NCBI GenBank assembly: GCA_045531205.1
Contig: JAZSDN010000043.1
Coordinates: forward strand, 1 to 22,003
Reading direction: 5' to 3'
DNA: 22,003 nucleotides
Origin: JAZNQL01 sp045531205
GTDB taxonomy: Bacteria; Bacillota; Clostridia; UMGS1883; UMGS1540
Each line of letters opens with the position of its first letter. Within the stretch, counting starts at the first letter, position 1. Below the pieces are notes generated by a model. The model ran no database searches, was not told where the DNA came from, and saw only the letters and a program-made list of their open reading frames with translations. Below are positions 14,689-21,178 of the stretch, one piece after another. The translations under genes and the position numbers were made by a program.

Positions 14689-15066
14689 GTGATAAAACAA
14701 AAATTTAAGGATTTATTATGGACGGTATACTTTACTAATGAGATGGAAAAATCATTCCCTACACCAAAGGTTAAGGGCACGGCGTTCTCAGCAATGGTAT
14801 ATCTATGGGAAGCAAAAGAGCTTGAGGTCTGCGGAAGGAAACTCACTCGCGCTGACATCAGGTACATATTGTTTGAAAAGCTATCACCATGTGAGTTCCA
14901 GTATGCAATCGAAAGATTTGTAAAATTGTATCGCGCCAAAGGATATGAACTCCTCGGTTATTTAATAATTGACGAGGCATTATCCGGTGATGCAATCGGA
15001 ACTATGATGGCAGAGTATGACCTGGCTCAAGATGAAAAATCTCATGCGAAAGGAGGTGCTGCATAA
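14689..15066 (+). CDS. Unrecognised 125-aa mobile-element protein
   Basis: 125 residues, starting with GTG seven bases after AGGAGGTG. No signal peptide or membrane segment; predicted mainly helical. Visible phrases are KSFPTPKVKGTAFSAMVYLWEA (split: KSFPTPKVKG, TAFSAMVYLWEA) and SPCEFQYAIERFVKLYRAKGYELLGYL. I do not recognise a domain. It lies between an excisionase-like protein and a replication-type winged-helix protein and its TAA overlaps the ATG of the next gene (TAATG), so a role in element maintenance or replication is likely but unproven. Confidence 0.75.
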   Translation: MIKQKFKDLLWTVYFTNEMEKSFPTPKVKGTAFSAMVYLWEAKELEVCGRKLTRADIRYILFEKLSPCEFQYAIERFVKLYRAKGYELLGYLIIDEALSGDAIGTMMAEYDLAQDEKSHAKGGAA

Positions 15067-15497
15067 TGTTATATTCTAATCTTCCAAAGCCTCAACCAAG
15101 AAGGTATTCTATACCGAATGAGATAATGATCTTAGGTCTCTCCATCGGCGCTCTCGCCGTGTATAACTATCTGTTATATGTGGAAGACCGCAAGACATAT
15201 CAGTGTCATCCAAGCTATAAAACTATAGGCGAGGCTCTCTCTATCAAGAGCAAGGGCACTGTCAAAAAATATGTTGAAGAGCTTGAAGAGAAATGTCTCA
15301 TCTATACAGAGCCGACTACTATCTTTCGTAAGGGCAAGAAGGTCAACGGAAATCTGTTGTATACCATCAGGCCCATACAAGATGCGCTCGAGCATTTCTA
15401 TCATCTGCAAATGCAGGAGAACGCTCTCGCTATGCAAAAGGAAAAGGTAGCAGAGCTGCTTAAAGAAAGCGGCCTTACTCCTGTTCCTGCTGCATGA
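15066..15497 (+). CDS. Winged-helix (HTH_36-type) replication/regulatory protein
   Basis: 143 residues. Residues 14-95 resemble the N-terminal winged helix of plasmid replication initiators of the RepA/HTH_36 type: an IPNEIM start, GALAVYNYLLY, HPSYKTIGEALSI as recognition region, KGTVKKYVEELEEKCLI and a basic beta wing FRKGKKVNGNLLYTI. The C-terminus (100-143) is a helix, amphipathic and charged. It is much shorter than a full initiator, so it could be a regulator or a two-domain initiator reduced to its DNA-binding half. Start overlaps the previous stop by one base. The hairpin-rich region just downstream is a natural candidate for its binding sites. Confidence 0.75.
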   Translation: MLYSNLPKPQPRRYSIPNEIMILGLSIGALAVYNYLLYVEDRKTYQCHPSYKTIGEALSIKSKGTVKKYVEELEEKCLIYTEPTTIFRKGKKVNGNLLYTIRPIQDALEHFYHLQMQENALAMQKEKVAELLKESGLTPVPAA

Positions 15498-15563
15498 GAT
15501 ACACTTCATGCAAACCGCATAATCAGGTTTATCTACGAAACATAAGCAGGGGTGTTCGACATA

Positions 15564-15605
15564 TAACTATTCAGGGTAAGGTAGGTACACCACCCTGAAT
15601 AGTTA
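15564..15605. repeat. Perfect 14-bp inverted repeat
   Basis: TAACTATTCAGGGT (15564-15577) and ACCCTGAATAGTTA (15592-15605) are perfectly complementary around a 14-nt loop that contains GGTAGGT and ACACC. There is no T-tract after it, so it is not a simple terminator. It could be an origin or protein-binding hairpin. Confidence 0.85.
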
Positions 15606-15961
15606 ATCTCTCGGACCGAAAAGAAAAGCCCTATGGTAAGACCTTAAAATCGATTTTGAAGAACTGACAACAGCTGTGACAGAGACAGTAGCGATTTGTT
15701 TTTCAAGGTAGGGTATTTACCCACCCTAAAAAAATAAAACGCAAATGCTTCAAACGTGACGGCACGATAAAACCATAGAATGCGATTTTGCATGCGAATA
15801 CCCCTAAGATTTCAAGAAAAATCTGAGGTTAAATATCGTAGGTAATATAGTTTGACCTCTGCGAAAAAACAGATGCCGATTGCATAGAAAATTTAAGGGG
15901 TTTTGCAGCGTGTTTGAAGAAAGAAAGTCTGCGGTAAGGGGTTTACACTACCCAAGGCATA

Positions 15962-15985
15962 AAAACCTCTTGTACAAGGGGTTTT
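15962..15985. repeat. 24-bp near-perfect palindrome
   Basis: AAAACCTCTTG and its complement meet at TGTACA; 11 of the 12 base pairs match. A possible dimeric-protein operator or origin element inside the noncoding region. Confidence 0.7.
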
Positions 15986-16243
15986 GCAACGCTTGTAAAG
16001 CACAGAATCGATTCTAATAGCTGATGGCAACGATTTCCCGGTAGATTTGAAGGTAAAACTTATCTCGGTAAGGTAGTTTAATCTCTCGGAAAATATATGT
16101 CCTAAAGAAACAGGTAAAACGATGAGCCTGAAGCAAGGTTAATTATATAAGCAAAATTACAGATGAACGCAGCATGAAAAAACAGGTTTTGGGGCGCCCC
16201 TTTCCGAATGAAAAATGAACGGAATAAATTGAAGCAGGAAAAA

Positions 16244-16302
16244 GCATTGGTGTCGTGAGACGCCACCAATGCGGTCAAACACCGACCGGCAGTGCCGTTC
16301 GG
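16244..16302 (+). other. Candidate oriT: two adjacent imperfect hairpins
   Basis: GCATTGGTG (16244-16252) pairs with CACCAATGC (16264-16272), with a smaller GTC/GAC stem inside. Ten bases on, CCGACCGGC and GCCGTTCGG (16282-16290 and 16294-16302) form an 8-of-9 bp hairpin. Imperfect inverted repeats upstream of a small DNA-binding protein gene are the usual form of a transfer origin. No relaxase gene is present and I do not recognise the nick sequence, so this is a candidate only. Confidence 0.35.
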
Positions 16303-16508
16303 GGTGGTGCTGAAAATGGGGTGTTGGTGCTGTTTTGGTGAAAATGACTCAGTTTTTGCGATGGTTGAGCCATTTAGGTGGTGTTTTGGGCGGTGTCGAG
16401 AATTGTGGGTTTTGCAAAGTTTTCGTGTGCTATTATGCCATAAAACCGCACAGTTAAGGGATTTACAGCGTGTGCTAAATTTAAAATATCAAGGAAGGAG
16501 GAATTTTG

Positions 16509-16859
16509 ATGGGAAAACACAAAAATGGAAGGCAATTAAGCGTATGGATTAGCGATGAATTATACAGAGAATGTGAACAGAATCGTATCAGAAGTCAGAG
16601 AGAAATCAATAAAACAGATTATGTAACAGCAGCTCTTGAGTTCTATAACAAACACTTAAAAGATGAAACAACTATGGAATACATAAGCGAGAATGTGTTA
16701 GCTGAACTATATAATAAGCTGCAAAACATGGAAGATAAAATCTGTAAAAAGATAACCACATCGGTTATTGAACCTGACAAAATGAGAGCTGTTCTTAAAA
16801 TGTCATATGGTATTGAGTGGGAAGATTTTCTTGAAAAATATCTTCTCATATGCAAGTGA
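16509..16859 (+). CDS. Ribbon-helix-helix protein, MobC-like accessory factor
   Basis: 116 residues. The N-terminal segment GRQLSVWISDELYRECE (about 7-23) followed by a second helix (INKTDYVTAALEFYNKHL, about 35-52) has the strand-helix-helix pattern of ribbon-helix-helix DNA-binding proteins. The C-terminal half (about 55-116) is helical and may oligomerise or bind a partner. ATG at 16509 is 7 nt after AGGAGG; an in-frame TTG at 16506 is less likely. It follows the candidate oriT and precedes the recombinase, which fits an accessory relaxosome or partition-type protein, though a plain CopG-type regulator is possible. Confidence 0.65.
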   Translation: MGKHKNGRQLSVWISDELYRECEQNRIRSQREINKTDYVTAALEFYNKHLKDETTMEYISENVLAELYNKLQNMEDKICKKITTSVIEPDKMRAVLKMSYGIEWEDFLEKYLLICK

Positions 16860-16894
16860 TATTGACTACAAGAATTTGGATTATGTCACAAGCG

Positions 16895-16934
16895 AAATTA
16901 CCTCTGCTGAGTGTACCGGCAGAGGTAATTTTTT
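16895..16934 (+). terminator. Rho-independent terminator after the RHH gene
   Basis: AAATTACCTCTGC (16895-16907) pairs perfectly with GCAGAGGTAATTT (16919-16931) around an 11-nt loop and runs into a T-tract, 36 bp after the stop at 16859. Confidence 0.9.
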
Positions 16935-17033
16935 CTGCTGTCACAGTTGAATTAAAATGAATTTTAATTGAAATTTTATGTTGAAATTGTAGTCATAAAT
17001 TATATGAAATCCGGTCGCTTTTTTATTTCGGGC

Positions 17034-17068
17034 ATATCAAAATTTAATATGCTGGAAACAAAGATAAG
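17034..17068 (+). repeat. 35-nt dispersed repeat, copy F, beside the recombinase
   Basis: ATATCAAAA at 17034-17042, TTTAATATGC in the centre (closest to copy B), and CAAAGATAAG at 17059-17068. It is the most diverged copy. A partial echo of its left half, TATCAAAATTTA, occurs again at 17093-17104 (original at 17035-17046). The pair lies 200-270 bp upstream of the tyrosine recombinase start. Confidence 0.65.
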
Positions 17069-17141
17069 ACCTCGAAAATTACTTCGTAGACTTATCAAAA
17101 TTTATGTGGTATGCTTTGTGTCAACAGGAGGTGAAATAAAT

Positions 17142-17195
17142 ATGGCAAAGCATGCAAATGACTTAAGGCGATTGTTAATTCCGTTTATGAATTAG
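17142..17195 (+). CDS. Possible 17-aa leader peptide
   Basis: AGGAGGTG 6-7 nt upstream of ATG gives a very strong initiation site for the short frame MAKHANDLRRLLIPFMN. The second half of the frame is the left arm and loop of a terminator-like hairpin (17165-17208). This is the geometry of a leader peptide controlling attenuation of the downstream recombinase gene. It could equally be the leftover N-terminus of a deleted gene. The same frame is open back to 16968 but that longer frame runs through repeat F and has no binding site. Confidence 0.4.
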   Translation: MAKHANDLRRLLIPFMN

Positions 17196-17208
17196 TAATC
17201 GCCTTTTA
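17165..17208 (+). terminator. Terminator/attenuator upstream of the recombinase gene
   Basis: AAGGCGATT (17165-17173) pairs perfectly with AATCGCCTT (17197-17205), followed by TT; the 23-nt loop contains the stop of the 17-codon frame. The T-tract is short, so termination may be partial. Confidence 0.6.
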
Positions 17209-17303
17209 ATATTCAAATAAGCTGAAACATTGACAACAAATTTTCAAAACTGTATTCGAAAAATTTATTCGGTATATAATATTTGAGAAGGAGTTGTTGA
17301 ATC

Positions 17304-18149
17304 ATGAATGAAATTACTAAACGCACTATTGATGAGTACAAAAAATATTTAATCGAAGAAGAAAAATGCTCAGTCACCATCGAAAAATATATCCGTGACA
17401 TCACTGCATTTATAAATTGGACAGAGGGCAATGAACTTACAAAAACGCTTGTGCTTGAGTATAAAAATATGCTCACACAGCAATATGCCCCGGCAAGTGT
17501 GAACTCAGTCCTCTCTTCTCTCAATGGATACTTTAATTACATTGAAAGATATGACCTGAAAGTTAAGAACTTAAAAATGCAAAGGCAAATCTTCTGTCAA
17601 AGCGAAAAGGAACTTACCAAGGCTGAATACGAAAGACTTCTCAAAGCGGCAAAGAGTAAAAAGAACGAAAGACTTTACCTCATTATGCAGACGATATGTG
17701 CCACAGGGATTCGCGTAAGTGAATTAAAATATGTCGATGTAAATTCCGTAATGACAGGACAGGCACAGGTTAGGTTGAAAGGTAAAATCCGAATGATACT
17801 TCTGCCGAAAGAGTTATGCCAACTGCTTAAAAAATATATCAAGGAAAAGCATATCACTTCGGGCAGTGTATTCGTAACGAGAAAAGGTCAGCCTGTAGAT
17901 AGGCACTCAATATGGAAATCGATGAAACAATTGTGTGAAAGTGCCGGAGTGTCTAAAGAAAAAGTGTTCCCACATAACCTCCGCCACCTGTTCGCAAGGA
18001 CATATTATTCATTGCAAAAAGATATCGTTCGCCTAGCGGATATACTCGGCCACTCAAGCATAAACACTACCAGAATCTATACCATAGAAAATGGCAACAC
18101 CCACCGCAGACAAATGCAAAAAATGGGACTCGTGCGGATGCAAAATTAA
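17304..18149 (+). CDS. Tyrosine recombinase (XerC/D-like integrase)
   Basis: 281 residues. The N-terminal SAM-like core-binding domain is about 5-85; the catalytic domain follows with the full set of residues: R137 in ATGIRVSEL, K159/K161 in LKGKIRM, H224 and R227 in PHNLRHLFA, H250 in LGHSS and nucleophile Y259 in TTRIYT. It lacks the arm-binding N-terminal domain of lambda-type integrases and is shorter than integron integrases (about 320-340); no extra integron-type insert is evident near the HxxR region. GAAGGAG precedes ATG. A TTGACA at 17230-17235 has no good -10 partner and a TATAAT at 17275-17280 no good -35, so the promoter is unresolved. The gene ends at the border with a truncated glycosyltransferase, as expected of an element-end integrase. 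Confidence 0.9.
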   Translation: MNEITKRTIDEYKKYLIEEEKCSVTIEKYIRDITAFINWTEGNELTKTLVLEYKNMLTQQYAPASVNSVLSSLNGYFNYIERYDLKVKNLKMQRQIFCQSEKELTKAEYERLLKAAKSKKNERLYLIMQTICATGIRVSELKYVDVNSVMTGQAQVRLKGKIRMILLPKELCQLLKKYIKEKHITSGSVFVTRKGQPVDRHSIWKSMKQLCESAGVSKEKVFPHNLRHLFARTYYSLQKDIVRLADILGHSSINTTRIYTIENGNTHRRQMQKMGLVRMQN

Positions 18150-18151
18150 AA

Positions 18152-18706
18152 AACCACATAATCTATTTTTTGTGGGGCAAGGCAATAAAACGTGAACTTG
18201 CAACAAAACATCAGCTTAATGTTAATCCTGCTATTTCTTTAGGCGAGGATTTAAGCTGCATAGTTCCTTGTTACTTAGAAGCAGAAACAGTTTATATGAG
18301 CAAAAAAGCCATATATCTTTACACAATAAGAAATGATTCCATTTCAACTGATTTTAAAACCCATCAGATTTCGCAGATAGCGGATGTAATTTCGGGACTT
18401 CGTAGTTTAAATATAGAAAAACCGAAAGACTTTGAAAAGCAGATTTCCCGTTATTCTTGTTTTATGTGTTTTGCAATACTTGCGGCAGCTGCTGAAGGAA
18501 ATCACTTTAATTCGGTGGGAAAATTAAAGGAACTTATATTAGGTTCTTTACATAAAGAGGAAATTAAAAAGGCATATTTTGAAAATGTTACCTTTAAGAG
18601 TCGAATTGCTATATCATTAATGAAAAAACAAAAAATCAGATTAGCATTTTACTTTTTGTATTTCTGTAAAGAATTAAAGCGTATGAGAAAGGGTGGTAAT
18701 GAGTGA
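18152..18706 (+). pseudogene. 5'-truncated GT2 glycosyltransferase
   Basis: The frame is open from just after the recombinase stop (18147-18149). It starts with the FLWGKAIKREL segment that in GT2 enzymes lies about 110-150 residues into the protein, continues with SLGEDLSCIVPCYLEAE (the acceptor-site ED) and YLYTIRNDSIS, and ends with a basic tail. The catalytic N-terminal half with the nucleotide-binding and DxD motifs is missing. The first usable start is TTG at 18170 with no ribosome binding site. It is most likely the downstream half of a gene cut by integration or rearrangement. Its stop overlaps the start of the next glycosyltransferase (GTGA), a sign that it was once the upstream gene of that operon. 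Confidence 0.8.
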
Positions 18707-19779
18707 ATACAACACCTAAAATATCTTTAATAATGAGTGTGTATAATGGCGAAGATTATTTAGTCGAAGCGATTGAAAGCGTCTTAAATCAAACTTTTAA
18801 AGATTTTGAACTTATTGTGATTAACGATTGCTCTACTGATACCACAGGTGAAATATTAAATAGATTTGCGGAGCTTGACAAGCGTGTGAAAGTACATACC
18901 AACGAAGTAAATTTAAGACTTCCGTCATCTCTTAATAAAGCAATATCTTTAGCACAAGGTAAATATATTGCAAGGATGGATGCAGATGATATATGCCTCC
19001 CTGAAAGACTTGAAAAGCAGTATGGATTTATGGAAGAAAACCCACATATATCTCTGTCATCTTGTAGATTTATGACACTTAAAAATGGAGTGATTTCTTC
19101 AGGAGGATGCGGAGGAAAAAGTGACAATGAATCTATAAAAGCTTTGCTTTTAGTTACTAATCCTATACTTCATCCCGGAATTATTGCAAAAGCTGATGCA
19201 ATCAGGAGTTTAGGGTATGATAAAAATTTCACCTGTACCGAAGATATGGAACTTTGGACGAGATTTGTAATGGCAGGCTATGATATTGAAATTATGCCTG
19301 AATATCTTATGATATACAGACTTCACGATAAGCAGATTACAGAAACAACTCTTGAAAAACAACACAAAGAAGTTGTTGCCATCCAAAAAAACTATTGTGG
19401 CAAGCTCCTTGATGTTATGGATTCGGATCAAGAGGAGTTTTATATCAAAGGAATTTATTTTAGGGAAAATACAGATATTAATAAGTTTTGCGAGTTTTAC
19501 AAATGGCTAAAGGCTGTTAATCGCAAAAAGAAAGCATTTAGTAAAGATGCGTTAAACTATGCCATGTTTGAAATCTTGGCAGAATATAAAAGAAAAGGTA
19601 TTACAAAGACTAAACTAATAAAAGCAATGCTTTTATTTGGAATACCGTATCTTGCATCGGAAATTCCCTCTCGTAAGAAAAGAGCTCGCATAGATGGACT
19701 TAAGTGCATTGAAAGTGCAAAAAAAATAGGACTTAAACATTCGGGTGGAAGCTTGGAATTTCCGACTTTTTCAAAATGA
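18703..19779 (+). CDS. Family 2 glycosyltransferase
   Basis: 358 residues, starting with GTG at 18703 that overlaps the preceding stop. GT-A fold: the N-terminal ISLIMSVYNGEDYL (7-20) and NDCSTD (41-46) bind the nucleotide sugar, RMDADD (91-96) holds the DxD metal-binding residues, and CTEDMELW (about 188-195) carries the ED acceptor/catalytic motif. The C-terminal ~130 residues are basic and helical without clear membrane spans. The donor and acceptor cannot be told; the setting suggests a cell-surface polysaccharide or teichoic-acid-like polymer. It probably belongs to one operon with the EAL gene and the following glycosyltransferase. Confidence 0.88.
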   Translation: MNTTPKISLIMSVYNGEDYLVEAIESVLNQTFKDFELIVINDCSTDTTGEILNRFAELDKRVKVHTNEVNLRLPSSLNKAISLAQGKYIARMDADDICLPERLEKQYGFMEENPHISLSSCRFMTLKNGVISSGGCGGKSDNESIKALLLVTNPILHPGIIAKADAIRSLGYDKNFTCTEDMELWTRFVMAGYDIEIMPEYLMIYRLHDKQITETTLEKQHKEVVAIQKNYCGKLLDVMDSDQEEFYIKGIYFRENTDINKFCEFYKWLKAVNRKKKAFSKDALNYAMFEILAEYKRKGITKTKLIKAMLLFGIPYLASEIPSRKKRARIDGLKCIESAKKIGLKHSGGSLEFPTFSK

Positions 19780-19798
19780 AAAAATAGGAGCTTGAAGT

Positions 19799-21178
19799 AT
19801 GCATATATTTGAATACCCATATATAATTATAACCATTTTGGTTTTATGCTTTATTGTTCTTACTGCTATTGGCATATATTTTGCTGTAAGAGGAGCGAAA
19901 ACTGCGAAAGGTAGCGAAGAAAAGGACTTTATAAATATAAGTAAATTAGAAGCCGCTTTTGAAAAATCCGGCAAATTGCATGAGGATAGATGCATCTTCT
20001 ATGCTAAAGTTTCTTTGGATAATTTCAGAAGTCTTTATTCTGCACACCAAACTTCAAATGTTTTTTCTGAAATAAAGGGAGTCTTGCTTGAAGTTTTTTC
20101 AAACGGTGATGACAGTAATATTGCTATGTATGGAGAAAAAAACTTTGTTGTTTTTTCAAAATGGAATATGGAAACTGCACGCAAGAAAATAGAAATTTGC
20201 TTTGCAGAAATGAATAAATGTCTCTTAAAACACAGTGCACTTAATATTATTGACATCAGAATCGGAGTGTATTTTGCCTTTGGCACACAGGTGCCCTTAG
20301 ATGATGCTATAGGTCGTGCAAAACAAGCATATTTGCTTGCAAAGAATGAAAACATCTCCTATGCCGAGTGGAATGTTTCAGGCGGAAAGGCTCTTGAGAA
20401 AAAAATTAAAATAGAAAATAACATAGAAAAAGAAATTGATAACAATCGTTTCTTCCTTGAGTATCAACCTGTTTTAGATGCAAAAACAAAGAAAATAATA
20501 GGTGCGGAAGTTTTATCTCGTTTAAATTCGGAAAGCGAGGGGGTATTATCTCCGGGTAGCTTTTTGTCTGCTGTGGATTCTGTAGGAATCAATGATAAAT
20601 TTGATTATTACATTTTTGAAAAAAACTGCAAATGGATTTCCAACGATAAAAAACGAAGGGAATCATATAAATATACCATCAATTTTTCAAGAACAACTTT
20701 GTGTGAACCACAGTTTGCCGAGAAGATAATAGCTATTGCGCAAAAATATGATTTGAAGTTTTCGTGTTTGGCGGTTGAAATATTAGAGGATAAAAACATA
20801 ACCGGAGAAGCAAGGAAACAAATGATAGATAATCTATCAGCTCTTAAGGAAAAAGGTATATCTATCTTGCTTGATGATTTTGGAAGCGGATATACTACTT
20901 TCGGTGATTTGCAAAACCTTGATATTTCTATTGTGAAAATCGATAAGGCGATAACACAGAATTCGGTTACTGATACAGGATTTATTATTTTAAAAAATAT
21001 TATTCGTACTGCACATGATATAGGTTTTAAGACGTTGTGTGAAGGAGTCGAAACGAAGGAACAAGAAGAAGCGGCAATACAAGCAGGCAGTGATTTCCTT
21101 CAGGGATTCTACTATTACAACCCTATGCCGGTAGCGCAGCTTCAAAAAGTATTTAATGAAAATCCAGGAGGTGTTTAA
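19799..21178 (+). CDS. Membrane-anchored degenerate GGDEF / EAL domain protein
   Basis: 459 residues. One membrane segment at about 9-30, then a GGDEF-like domain (about 60-195) whose signature is YGEKNF (111-116) instead of GGDEF, so no cyclase activity is expected. The EAL phosphodiesterase domain (about 205-450) looks complete: E237 in AEVLSR (EVL variant of EAL), N295, E327, DDFGSGY (D359, D360), K380, E415 in EGVET and Q435 in QGFYYYNP. It should hydrolyse c-di-GMP to pGpG or act as a c-di-GMP sensor, at the cytoplasmic face. It lies between two glycosyltransferase genes, with stop directly adjoining the next ATG, which links c-di-GMP to glycan synthesis. Confidence 0.88.
   Translation: MHIFEYPYIIITILVLCFIVLTAIGIYFAVRGAKTAKGSEEKDFINISKLEAAFEKSGKLHEDRCIFYAKVSLDNFRSLYSAHQTSNVFSEIKGVLLEVFSNGDDSNIAMYGEKNFVVFSKWNMETARKKIEICFAEMNKCLLKHSALNIIDIRIGVYFAFGTQVPLDDAIGRAKQAYLLAKNENISYAEWNVSGGKALEKKIKIENNIEKEIDNNRFFLEYQPVLDAKTKKIIGAEVLSRLNSESEGVLSPGSFLSAVDSVGINDKFDYYIFEKNCKWISNDKKRRESYKYTINFSRTTLCEPQFAEKIIAIAQKYDLKFSCLAVEILEDKNITGEARKQMIDNLSALKEKGISILLDDFGSGYTTFGDLQNLDISIVKIDKAITQNSVTDTGFIILKNIIRTAHDIGFKTLCEGVETKEQEEAAIQAGSDFLQGFYYYNPMPVAQLQKVFNENPGGV

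Larger units (their letters stand above)
15498..16508 (+). other. 1-kb noncoding, hairpin- and repeat-rich region
   Basis: No credible gene. The block GGTAAGGTAG recurs (15575-15584, 16064-16073), with looser forms near 15705 and 15932; the phrase TTAATCTCTCGG follows at about 15603 and 16077. GGGGTTTTGCARCG occurs twice (about 15897 and 15978). Hairpins and palindromes are frequent: 15564-15605, 15711-15722 (GGGT-ATTT-ACCC), 15962-15985, 16191-16200 (GGGGCGCCCC). From about 16303 to 16440 the plus strand is rich in G and T and poor in C. The pattern suggests an origin, a regulatory RNA or an oriT region between the replication-type and mobilisation-type genes. Confidence 0.5.
10357..18150. 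mobile_element. Putative integrative-element block (polymerase module plus element functions)
   Basis: The block carries an excisionase-like HTH, a replication-initiator-type winged-helix protein, a hairpin-rich noncoding region with a possible oriT, a ribbon-helix-helix protein and a tyrosine recombinase at its right edge. The recombinase gene ends exactly where homology to a truncated glycosyltransferase begins. No relaxase or conjugation gene is present, so it is a remnant or a non-autonomous element. The left limit is uncertain: repeat copy E is used here, but the element could extend left past the thiamine operon, since no 5' half of the broken glycosyltransferase is visible. Confidence 0.4.

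Noticed and set aside
16292..16552. 86-codon frame before the RHH gene
   Set aside because: It has no binding site, lies in the G/T-rich noncoding stretch and overlaps the start of the better-supported RHH gene.
546..17068. The 35-nt repeats as a CRISPR array
   Set aside because: Spacing ranges from about 170 bp to 7 kb and there are no cas genes; the similar size to CRISPR repeats is coincidence.
16968..17195. Longer 75-codon version of the 17-codon leader frame
   Set aside because: It runs through repeat F and lacks a ribosome binding site, whereas the internal ATG at 17142 has an excellent one.
17230..17280. TTGACA (17230) and TATAAT (17275) as one recombinase promoter
   Set aside because: They are 39 bp apart, far too much for one promoter, and neither has a good partner element at 16-18 bp.
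17304..18149. The recombinase as a true integron integrase
   Set aside because: At 281 residues it is shorter than IntI proteins and shows no obvious integron-specific insert; XerC/D-like is the safer call, so only the layout is described as integron-like.
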